Positions 24,235 to 31,699 of a DNA stretch of 64,000 nt are shown here, in pieces. The DNA comes from J029 sp964482495 (GTDB lineage Bacteria > Planctomycetota > UBA1135), in the NCBI GenBank assembly GCA_964482495.1, contig CAYZXS010000013.1, forward strand, positions 14,647 through 78,646, written 5' to 3'. The notes below the pieces were generated by a model. It saw only the letters and a list, made by a program, of their open reading frames with translations. It ran no database searches and had not been told where the DNA came from. The translations under genes and the position numbers were made by a program. The stretch's first letter is position 1, and each line of letters begins with the position of its first letter.

Positions 24235-25113
24235 TCAGCAGCTCAGCCGGCGGATCCGCTGGAGAACGCCCTTGACCGAGACGTCGAGCAGGCTGGTGTC
24301 GCGGTAGTCGCCGCCGGCGACGTAGCTGACGCGGTCCTCGGCCATCAGCTTGTGGATCTTCTCCTGGCACTCCGGCTCGGCCCACTGGTCCGGGTCGAAG
24401 ACCGCGAAGGAGTAGCCGCCGAGCTCGCGGACCAGCTTCATGGCCGGGATGTCGGTGTCGCCGTCGCCGAAGAAGATCATGCGCGGGAAGGGCACCGGGC
24501 GGTCCTCCGGGTCGATCCACTCGTTGATCGCCTTGTGGTCGTGGCAGTTCTCGATGCCCTTGTTGATCCGGAACAGGAACTGGGTCTTGGTGGTGTAATT
24601 CACCACGACGGCGGGCCAGCGGGCGATGCCGTCGTCGCCGTACAGGTACTTGCAGGCGAAGATCTTGCGGAACCTGCTGGCGATCGGCGTGCCCTCGATC
24701 ATCTCGTGGTTGCCGGAGGACACGATGTAGTGCAGCGTGCGCAGGCCGATCGAGGCCGCGTAGCGGTCGATGCGCTCGAACCACTCGGCCACGCCCGGGA
24801 ACAGCGGCGTGCCGGCGCCGTGCTGGGCCAGGAAGTCGCGGGTCAGGTCGATTCCGCGCGCGCGCGCCAGGTCGAGCAGCTGCTCCAGGTAGACGAGGAC
24901 GCCGTCGGCGTCCTGGCGCTCGGCGCGGGCGACCACCTCCTCCCAGAAGGCTCGTTTGGTGGTGCCGAGGGCCTCGAGCAGCGAGTGCTCCTGGATGTTC
25001 CCCTGCGCCAGCGTGCCGTCGAAGTCATAGATCAGCGCCACCCGCGGCGCGTCGGGGGCGGAGGGGTCGCCGGGAGCTCCGGAGTCGGCGGCGGGCGGGG
25101 GAGGGCTGGCCAT
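24235..25113 (-). CDS. HAD-family hydrolase (paralog A)
   Basis: 292 residues. All four HAD motifs are visible: I LIYDFDGTLA, II HYIVSSGNHE, III Lys in YTTKTQFLFRINKG, IV FFGDGDTDIPAM. It should be a competent phosphatase or phosphotransferase. A Pro/Ala-rich N-terminal tail of ~22 residues is probably disordered. It resembles the protein at 27300-28274 in motif III (TTKT-x4-INKG) and overall order, so the two are ancient paralogs on either side of the cupin and HipBA genes. The substrate is unknown. No signal peptide. Confidence 0.8.
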   Translation of the reverse strand: MASPPPPAADSGAPGDPSAPDAPRVALIYDFDGTLAQGNIQEHSLLEALGTTKRAFWEEVVARAERQDADGVLVYLEQLLDLARARGIDLTRDFLAQHGAGTPLFPGVAEWFERIDRYAASIGLRTLHYIVSSGNHEMIEGTPIASRFRKIFACKYLYGDDGIARWPAVVVNYTTKTQFLFRINKGIENCHDHKAINEWIDPEDRPVPFPRMIFFGDGDTDIPAMKLVRELGGYSFAVFDPDQWAEPECQEKIHKLMAEDRVSYVAGGDYRDTSLLDVSVKGVLQRIRRLSC

Positions 25114-25148
25114 CGGGCCAAGGATTGTGCCGGCGCCGGCCGGTTGCT

Positions 25149-25508
25149 TCAGATCCTTTTGAGCTCCTCGCGGGTCCGGTCGCCGCCGGCCGTGCCGGTG
25201 TTGACGGTCGCGGCCGGCTCGAAGAGCAGCACGTGGACCTCCTCGCGGGCCACCGGCAGGTGCTCGACTCCGCGCGGGATCACCGCCAGCTCGCCCGGCC
25301 CGAGCCGCAGGCTGCGGTCGCGCAAGCGCAGCTCGAGCTCGCCTTCCAGGACCAGGAAGAGCTCGTCCTCCTGTTCGTGGGCGTGCCAGATGAATTCGCC
25401 CTGTAGCTTCGCCAGCCGCAGCTGCTGGCCGTTCAGCTCGGCCACGACGTGCGGGTCCCAGTGCTCGGTGATCGCGGCCAGGGCTTCGCGGAGGCGGACG
25501 ACGTCCAT
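25149..25508 (-). CDS. Cupin-domain protein
   Basis: 119 residues, a single small cupin. Motif 1 is HAHEQEDELFLVLEG with the His-x-His and Glu metal ligands. Motif 2 is IPRGVEHLPVA with the fourth-ligand His. Stand-alone cupins of this type are metal-binding isomerases, dioxygenases or sensors; the activity cannot be assigned. The start at 25508 is preceded by TAGGAT with six bases between, so it is likely leaderless. It lies 35 bases before the HAD gene on the same strand and could be co-transcribed with it. Confidence 0.8.
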   Translation of the reverse strand: MDVVRLREALAAITEHWDPHVVAELNGQQLRLAKLQGEFIWHAHEQEDELFLVLEGELELRLRDRSLRLGPGELAVIPRGVEHLPVAREEVHVLLFEPAATVNTGTAGGDRTREELKRI

Positions 25509-25514
25509 GGCGCG

Positions 25515-25520
25515 ATCCTA
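25515..25520 (-). promoter_or_regulatory. TAGGAT -10 for a leaderless cupin mRNA
   Basis: Minus-strand TAGGAT ends six bases before ATG 25508. No clear -35 is visible. Confidence 0.45.
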
Positions 25521-25565
25521 GTCGATCTGGAGATCCCGGGGGGGCGGGAGCGGCGGAATGGGTTT

Positions 25566-25620
25566 AGATCTGAACTGAAGATGACGAAAAGATGATATAA
25601 TGCTCCAGTACTGAACCGAA
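25566..25620 (+). promoter_or_regulatory. hipBA promoter and likely operator
   Basis: A locally AT-rich stretch. Consensus TATAAT at 25596-25601. Direct repeats CTGAACTGAA (25570) and CTGAACCGAA (25611) flank the -10. The perfect palindrome CAGTACTG lies at 25606-25613, where transcription would start. The arrangement fits HipB autorepression. No SD precedes ATG 25621. Confidence 0.6.
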
Positions 25621-25971
25621 ATGGCAGAGTTCGAATCCGACCAAGCGGTCCTCCAGGAGCTGGGCAGGCGGCTGGCGCGGCAGCGCCTGGATCGCAACCT
25701 CAGCCAGGAGCGGCTCGCCGCCGAGGCTGGGGTCTCGCGCTCCAGCGTCCGCCGCCTGGAGGCCGGCGAGCCGACCCAGCTCACGGTCCTGATCCGGGTC
25801 CTGCGAGCGCTGCGCATGCTCGACAACCTGGAGCAGCTGCTCCCCGAGCCGACCGTCCGGCCTCTCGAGGAGCTGGAGCGCGGTCGCAAGGAGCGCCGCC
25901 GGGCCTCGCCCGAGCGCCGCGAGCCCGAGCCGCCGGCGGCGGATCCCTGGACCTGGGGAGAGGACGCGTGA
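25621..25971 (+). CDS. hipB: HipB-like antitoxin, XRE-family regulator
   Basis: 116 residues. An XRE helix-turn-helix spans residues 10-65 (ELGRRLARQRLDRNLSQERLAAEAGVSRSSVRRLEAGE). The C-terminal half is charged and probably disordered, ending in a Trp-containing tail (DPWTWGEDA), as in HipB proteins whose tail contacts HipA. The stop overlaps the hipA start as GTGA, giving coupled translation and the antitoxin-first order expected of a type II module. It likely represses its own promoter through the palindrome and direct repeats upstream. Confidence 0.85.
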   Translation: MAEFESDQAVLQELGRRLARQRLDRNLSQERLAAEAGVSRSSVRRLEAGEPTQLTVLIRVLRALRMLDNLEQLLPEPTVRPLEELERGRKERRRASPERREPEPPAADPWTWGEDA

Positions 25972-27266
25972 CCACCGCCCGCGTCGACCTCTGGGGCACC
26001 ACCATCGGCGCCGTCAGCTGGGATCCGGAGCGGGCCCTGGGCTACTTCCAGTACGAGCCCGACTTCCTGCGCAGCGGCGTCGAGCTGGCGCCGCTGAAGA
26101 TGCCGCTGTCGCCCGAGGTCTACTCCTTCCCGGCGCTGCCGCGCGACGGCTTCCACGGCCTGCCGGGCATGCTGGCGGACGTCCTGCCCGACCGCTTCGG
26201 CAACGCTCTGATCGACGGCTGGCTGGCGGCGCAGGGCCGGCGGCCCGAGAGCTTCCACCCGGTCGAGCGCCTCTGCTACACCGGCCGCCGGGGAATGGGG
26301 GCGCTGGAGTTCGCGCCGGCGCTGGGGCCGCGCGCCGGCCGCTCGGAGCAGCTCGACGTCGCCGAGCTGGTCGCGCTCGCCAGCGCCATCCTGAGCGACC
26401 GCCAGGCCTTCTCGGCCCAGCTCGAGGGCGCCGGCCGCGGCGCCGCGATCCAGGAGATCCTGCGCGTCGGGACCTCGGCCGGCGGCGCCCGGGCCAAGGC
26501 CGTGATCGCCTGGAACCCCGCGACGGGGGAGGTGCGCTCCGGCGACGCCGACGCCGGCGCCGGCTTCTCCCCCTGGCTGCTCAAATTCGACGGCGTCCGC
26601 GACAACCGCGACCGCGAGCTCGCCGACCCCCAGGGCTACGGCCTGATCGAATACGCCTACTCGAAGATGGCCCGCGCCGCCGGCATCGACATGGAGGAGT
26701 GCCGGATCCTGTCCGAGAACGGCCGCCACCACTTCGTCACCCGCCGCTTCGACCGCGGCGCCGACGGCTCCAAGCTCCACCTGCAGTCCCTGTGCGCGAT
26801 CGGCCACCTCGACTTCAACCTGGCCGGCGCCTGGTCCTACGAGCAAGCGGTCCTGATCATGCGCCAGCTCGGCCTGCCGATGGCGCAGCTCGAGCAGATG
26901 TTCCGGCGCGCGGTCTTCAACGTCCTGGCTCGCAACCAGGACGACCACACGAAGAACATCTCCTTCCTGATGGACAAGCGCGGCGAGTGGCGGCTGTCCC
27001 CGGCCTACGACCTGAGCTACAGCTACAACCCCGAGGGCCTCTGGACCAGCCGGCACCAGATGAGCCTGAACGGCAAACGCGACGGCTTCGACCGCGACGA
27101 CTTCCGCGCCTGCGGTGACGCGCTCTCCTTCAAGCGCGGACGGGCGGAGGAGATCCTCGACGAGGTGGCGGCGGCGGTGGCGGGGTGGCCGGAGTTCGCG
27201 GCAGCGGCGGGGGTGTCGGAGCCACGCGCGGCGCAGGTCCAGGCCGCGCACCGGAGGCTGGGTTAG
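25968..27266 (+). CDS. hipA: HipA-family serine/threonine kinase toxin
   Basis: 432 residues, close to the 440 of E. coli HipA. The N-terminal domain (GMLADVLPDRFGNALIDGWL) is the Couple_hipA region. The Gly-rich P-loop segment with candidate autophosphorylated Ser170 is GTSAGGARAKAVIAW. The catalytic loop LARNQDDHTKNISFL (D325/D326, N330) and Mg-binding D348 (LSPAYDLSYS) are intact, so the kinase should be active. Well-studied HipA phosphorylates glutamyl-tRNA synthetase and causes persistence; the target here is not known. GTG start overlaps hipB. It is convergent with the second HAD gene, 33 bases away. Confidence 0.88.
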   Translation: MTTARVDLWGTTIGAVSWDPERALGYFQYEPDFLRSGVELAPLKMPLSPEVYSFPALPRDGFHGLPGMLADVLPDRFGNALIDGWLAAQGRRPESFHPVERLCYTGRRGMGALEFAPALGPRAGRSEQLDVAELVALASAILSDRQAFSAQLEGAGRGAAIQEILRVGTSAGGARAKAVIAWNPATGEVRSGDADAGAGFSPWLLKFDGVRDNRDRELADPQGYGLIEYAYSKMARAAGIDMEECRILSENGRHHFVTRRFDRGADGSKLHLQSLCAIGHLDFNLAGAWSYEQAVLIMRQLGLPMAQLEQMFRRAVFNVLARNQDDHTKNISFLMDKRGEWRLSPAYDLSYSYNPEGLWTSRHQMSLNGKRDGFDRDDFRACGDALSFKRGRAEEILDEVAAAVAGWPEFAAAAGVSEPRAAQVQAAHRRLG

Positions 27267-27299
27267 GTCGGCGTCCTCTCCCGCCCCAGGGTCGAGGCC

Positions 27300-28274
27300 T
27301 CAGTCCTCGATGTGCGTCGGCGCCCGCCCGGTCCGATCCACCACCGCCCGCCGGTGGCGCTCGACGATGCTGTCGGCGATCTGCCGCACCGCCGTCCGCA
27401 GCCACATCGAGGTGTGGCTGTGCGGCGAGTAGTCCGCCTCGCCGAAGGCGTGGATCCGGCCGTGCCGCTGCAGCTCGTTGACCTGCTCGAACTCTGCCTC
27501 GCTGCCGGACTTGTAGACGGCGAAGGTCTTGCCGCCGCTGCGGTTCACCACCGAGAACACCGGCACGTCGCTCGGGCCGTCGGCGACGTAGATCATGTTC
27601 TCGAAGGGGATCCGCCGCAGCTCCTCGGCGATCGCGGCGTTGACGTGGATCTCGGGGTTCTTGTTGCTGCCCTTGTTGATCTCGAACACCGCCCGGGTCT
27701 TGGTGGTGTTGTCGATGGCGTAGGCGACGTCGCTGATCTCGGGCCCGGCCTTGCTGATGAAGCTGCCCTGGCGTTCGTTGGCGAGGTACCCCGGACCGGG
27801 CACTCCCTCGACGAAGTCGCAGGCCCACACCTCATCGATGTGCGGCGCGATCGAGCTGCCGAGGATCATCTGCCGCAGCCCGGTGCTGACCACGTAGTGC
27901 TCGACCGCGATCTCGCGCTTGATGTACTCGGGCTTCTCCAGCACCTGCGCCTTCATGCGTTCGAAGACCTCGGGAACGCCGTCGTAGAAGCCGAGCTCGG
28001 CGCCGAATTCTCTAAGCAGCTTGTTGGTGAGCCCCGGGAATTTCCCGGCGCGCACGTAGCTCAGGATGTGGTTCAGGTAGATCGTGTCGCGCGCCACGAT
28101 CTCCGCGCCGCGGTCGCGGTAGGCCTGCGGCAGCTGGTTCACCTCGCGCCAGAACTCGGCGCCGTCGACGCCGTAGTGGCGGAACAACGGGTCCTGCATG
28201 TAACCCGGGATCAACGTCTTGTCGAAGTCCCAGATCACCGCGATGATGTTCTGCGGGAAGAGCTGGCCAGACAT
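27300..28274 (-). CDS. HAD-family hydrolase (paralog B)
   Basis: 324 residues. HAD motifs: I VIWDFDKTLIPG, II EHYVVSTGLRQM, III NTTKTRAVFEINKG, IV IYVADGPSDVPVF. The motif I variant DFDKT differs from paralog A (DFDGT). It has an extra ~40-residue C-terminal helical tail with Arg-rich segments. ATG 28274 follows TAGAAT, with 11 bases between, overlapping the stop of the upstream hybrid kinase gene. Relatives occur as stand-alone phosphatases of unknown substrate. Confidence 0.8.
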   Translation of the reverse strand: MSGQLFPQNIIAVIWDFDKTLIPGYMQDPLFRHYGVDGAEFWREVNQLPQAYRDRGAEIVARDTIYLNHILSYVRAGKFPGLTNKLLREFGAELGFYDGVPEVFERMKAQVLEKPEYIKREIAVEHYVVSTGLRQMILGSSIAPHIDEVWACDFVEGVPGPGYLANERQGSFISKAGPEISDVAYAIDNTTKTRAVFEINKGSNKNPEIHVNAAIAEELRRIPFENMIYVADGPSDVPVFSVVNRSGGKTFAVYKSGSEAEFEQVNELQRHGRIHAFGEADYSPHSHTSMWLRTAVRQIADSIVERHRRAVVDRTGRAPTHIED

Positions 28275-28288
28275 GGGGAGGCCAGATT

Positions 28289-31108
28289 CTACGCGCCGCT
28301 CTCCGTTCCGGCCTGCTCCGTGATCGCGGCGATGGCCTCGAGCAGCTCCTCCTGGCGGATCGGCTTGGAGACGTAGCCGTCCATGCCCGCCTCGAGGCAC
28401 CTCTCGCGGTCCCCAGTCATGGCGTTCGCCGTCAACGCGATGATCGGCACGTGACCGCCGGTGATGCCCTCGCGGGCGCGGATCTGGCGCGCTGCCTCGA
28501 GCCCGCCCATGACCGGCATCTGCAGGTCCATCAGGATCAGGTCGTAGCGCTCGGCTCCCGATGCCTCGACCCCCTCGCGGCCGTTGTTCACCACCACCGG
28601 GACGAGCCCGGCGTTCTCGAGCAGCTTGGTGGCCAGCTTCTGGTTGACCAGGTTGTCTTCCACTACCAGCACCCGAAGCGGAGGGAACTGGAGCTCATGT
28701 CTCCGCTTCTCCTGTGCGGCCGCGGCCGCCTCAACGGCGGCGGGGTCGAGCTCGGCGCAGAGCACCCGCAGCAGCTGGTTGATCTTGAGCGGCTTCAGCA
28801 GCGAGCGGCGGATGCCGAGCTTCTCCAACTCCTCCACCGGCCGCGTGCGGTCGGCTGAGGAGAGGAACATCACGATCGAGTCCTCGGCCAAGTCGTGATC
28901 GTGGATCACCTCCGCCACCTCGAGGCCGTCCATGCCGGGCATCATCATGTCGAGCAGGACGACGTCGTAGGGGGCTTGGTCCTTGCGAGCTTGGTTGAGC
29001 AGACGCAAGCCCTCGCGCCCGTCGAGGGCCGTCCGCACCTCGCCGCAGATGCCCTCGAGCAGGCGCACGAGCAGCAGGCAGTTGGTGGTGTTGTCGTCGA
29101 CGACCAGGACGCGCCTGCCGGTCAGGGCGCTGGTGTCGAAGGCGGCGTGGCTGCGAGGCAGGACCTGCTCGCGGGCCGGGTCGAAGCGGGCCGTGAACCA
29201 GAAGGTCGAGCCCTCGCCCTCGCCGCTCTCGATCCCCAGCTCCCCTCCCATCATCTCCGCAAGCCGCTTCGAGATGGTCAGGCCGAGGCCTGTCCCGCCG
29301 TACTTCCGAGTCGTGGAACCGTCGGCCTGGGAGAAGCGCTCGAAGATCGTGTCCTGCTTGTCGGCGGGGATACCGATGCCGGTGTCAGAGACCGAGAAGC
29401 GCATCAGCGCGCTGGCCTCGCCCACCTCGACCGGCTCTACCTTGACCACGATCTCGCCCTCGTCGGTGAACTTCACCGCGTTGGTGGTGAGGTTGAGGAT
29501 CACTTGGCGCAGCCGCGCTGGGTCCCCGCGCAGGCAGGCGGGGGCCTCCTCGTCGATGTCGACCAGGAACTCGACTCCCTTGCTGAAGGCGGTCTGGGCC
29601 ACGGCGTCGGCGATGTGCTCCACGGTCTCGCGCAGGTTGAAGTCGACATCCTCAAGCACCAGCTTGTCGGCCTCGATCTTGGAGAAGTCGAGGATGTCAT
29701 TGATCAGCCCGAGCAGCGAGTCGGCGCTCGTCCGCACGATCTCGGCGAACTCCCGTTGCTGGTCCGTCAGCGCGCTCTCGAGCAGCAACGTGTTCATGCC
29801 GATGATGCCGTTCATCGGCGTCCGGATCTCGTGGCTCATCGTGGCGAGGAACTCGCTCTTGGCCTGGTTCGCGGCCTCCGCTTGCTTCTTTGCCTCGCGC
29901 AGCGCCTGCTCGCGCTGGTTGCGGTCGGTGACGTCCTGCACGAAGGCGATGTAGAGGAGGCCGTCCTTCGTCTCGACCGGGCTGACCGAGATGTTGGAGA
30001 AGAACTCGCTGCCGTCCTTGCGCCGCGAGGCCAGGTCCAGCGGGAAGCCGGTCGGCCGGGTGAAGGGTGTCCGGAAGACCTCCCTCATCTTCTGGATGTG
30101 CATGGCGTGGTAGCGCTCCGGGATCAGCAGCTCCACGGGCTGGCCGATCATCTCCTCCCGGTCAAAGCCGAACAAGTTCTCGAGCTGCTCGTTGACGCTG
30201 TGGATGACCCCACCCTCGGCGAGGACGAGCACGCCGTCCGGTGCCTTCTCCATCAGGCAGCGGAACTTCTCTTCGTTCTCCCGCAACTCGATCTCCATCT
30301 GCCGGCGCTCGGTGATGTTGAGCGAGTACTCGATCATCTGCGTCAGGTTGCCGCTGTCGTCGAGGATCGGGTAGCCGTGGACCTCGAAGATGCCGGTGGA
30401 GCCATCCGGCAGGTAGTGGGTGTGCTCGACGACGGTGGGCTCCTTTGTCAGCCGCACCGTCTCCATCGGGCAGGGGTCGTCGGCGCTGTTGCAGGGCTCG
30501 TTCTGCAGGTGAGTCAGTTTGTGGCAGGTGAGCCCGGGGAGCAGAGGCTGGCCCTTCATCGCCGCGGCGTTCGCGACCAGGATCTCGTGGGTATCGGTGT
30601 CGACGATGTAGAAGGGGTGGGGGAGGGCCTCGATCACCGTCGTCAGGCCCATCTGCGTGGAGGGGGCCGCTCCGGCCCCAGCCGGTGCCACCGTCGGCGC
30701 GGGCAGGCCGCCGAGCTCTGCGAGGATCCGCGACCCGCACTCTCCATCTGGTTCGCCGTGGCAAGCCAGCAGCTGCGGCGACAGGCGGATCAGCGCGGCG
30801 CCGCCTCCGGCCTCTGCCCCGCCAGACTGGCAGAGCACGAGCTGGGTCCGCGGAGAGGATTTGGAGAGGTCGGAGAAGGGGACGCGGCTCTTCGCCAGCA
30901 AGCGGGCGTCGACGAAGGCCGCGAGGTAGGGCTCCCCGGTCTCCTCGGCGGCGGTGAGCACCCGGGTGGCCTTCACCATGCTCGGGGCGGTCTCGAGTCC
31001 GGGGGGGCCGGCCCCTTCCGGCGATTCGCCCTTCGAGAGTGCCTCGCGGAAGGGCGCGTAGAACTCGGCGTCAGCGGAAACGAGCAGAATGCGATGGGAG
31101 TCGGGCAT
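28289..31108 (-). CDS. Hybrid sensor histidine kinase with PAS and two receiver domains
   Basis: 939 residues with no membrane helix, so cytoplasmic. In order: a degenerate receiver-like N-terminus (~1-150), a PAS domain with Cys-rich insert (LTCHKLTHLQNEPCNSADDPCPM), a second PAS (FRCLMEKAPDGVLVL ... DVTDRNQRE), HisKA with FLATMSHEIRTPMNGIIG, HATPase_c (NLTTNAVKF, DTGIGIP, GTGLGLTISKRL), then two receivers. The first receiver has VVLLDMMMPGMDG and the second LILMDLQMPVMGG, both with intact Asp and Lys. No separate Hpt or output domain is present. The start is supported by GGAGG eight bases before ATG, one of the few clear SD sites in the window. Confidence 0.88.
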   Translation of the reverse strand: MPDSHRILLVSADAEFYAPFREALSKGESPEGAGPPGLETAPSMVKATRVLTAAEETGEPYLAAFVDARLLAKSRVPFSDLSKSSPRTQLVLCQSGGAEAGGGAALIRLSPQLLACHGEPDGECGSRILAELGGLPAPTVAPAGAGAAPSTQMGLTTVIEALPHPFYIVDTDTHEILVANAAAMKGQPLLPGLTCHKLTHLQNEPCNSADDPCPMETVRLTKEPTVVEHTHYLPDGSTGIFEVHGYPILDDSGNLTQMIEYSLNITERRQMEIELRENEEKFRCLMEKAPDGVLVLAEGGVIHSVNEQLENLFGFDREEMIGQPVELLIPERYHAMHIQKMREVFRTPFTRPTGFPLDLASRRKDGSEFFSNISVSPVETKDGLLYIAFVQDVTDRNQREQALREAKKQAEAANQAKSEFLATMSHEIRTPMNGIIGMNTLLLESALTDQQREFAEIVRTSADSLLGLINDILDFSKIEADKLVLEDVDFNLRETVEHIADAVAQTAFSKGVEFLVDIDEEAPACLRGDPARLRQVILNLTTNAVKFTDEGEIVVKVEPVEVGEASALMRFSVSDTGIGIPADKQDTIFERFSQADGSTTRKYGGTGLGLTISKRLAEMMGGELGIESGEGEGSTFWFTARFDPAREQVLPRSHAAFDTSALTGRRVLVVDDNTTNCLLLVRLLEGICGEVRTALDGREGLRLLNQARKDQAPYDVVLLDMMMPGMDGLEVAEVIHDHDLAEDSIVMFLSSADRTRPVEELEKLGIRRSLLKPLKINQLLRVLCAELDPAAVEAAAAAQEKRRHELQFPPLRVLVVEDNLVNQKLATKLLENAGLVPVVVNNGREGVEASGAERYDLILMDLQMPVMGGLEAARQIRAREGITGGHVPIIALTANAMTGDRERCLEAGMDGYVSKPIRQEELLEAIAAITEQAGTESGA

Positions 31109-31699
31109 AGGACAGGCCTCCAGGGATCCCCGGGGGTAGGAACTCACCCCTTCATCGGCCAGATCGGGGCCGCAGGAGTAGCCACCGCAGCGCTCCTGGC
31201 ATGATTCCGCACGGCCGTCATAAAGCCCTTTCTCGCAGCGCCTTGCGGCGCCTCGTCGGCCGGGGCTGCTCGCGGGTCGCCGGCCCCAGCGGCAGCGAGG
31301 GTTGAAGGGCACCCCTTCCGGGGTCCCGGCTCGTGGTCTTTCCGGGAAGGGGTTGCCGATGCGGGCCGCCGCGAACGAGTGGGTCGGCCGGGAAGAGCAG
31401 CGTGTCCTGGGCGGCGAAGGGGCCCTCCGAGCGGTCGGCGGTAGCCCAGGCGACCTGGATGGTGTAGAGCCAACCCCGCCTGCCCATCGGGTTGTCTCGC
31501 CGCCACCGCGATGACGTGCGGTCGCGCGGCGCGGTCCTGGAAGCTGGCGCGACTGGCCTCGGGAAGCGGCAGGGCGCGGCCGGGGGTGCCGGGCGGAAGC
31601 GCCGCCTCTTCGGCCGCCGGGGCCGCCTGCGAGCAGCCGAGCAGCGAGAGGAGCAGGAGGAGCGCGGGTGTGGCCGCCTGCCGCTCAACCGCGCCGGCC
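31109..31699. other. 591-base stretch without an intact gene
   Basis: Bases 31109-31217 hold the SD of the hybrid kinase and no coding signal. The rest contains a frameshifted lipoprotein remnant described separately. No repeat or RNA was recognised. Confidence 0.5.
31218..31690 (-). pseudogene. Frameshifted lipoprotein remnant
   Basis: One minus frame reads a lipoprotein signal (PALLLLLSLLGCSQAAPAAE) followed by EASRASFQDRAARPHVIAVAA near 31500. There the sensible reading jumps to another frame with MGRRGWLYTIQVAWATADRS, EGPFAAQDTLLFPADPLV and a plausible end at 31218. The first frame has no ATG, GTG or TTG start before the signal. This fits one frameshift plus a lost start, or sequencing error. 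It directly follows the sulfatase-ankyrin stop. Confidence 0.4.
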
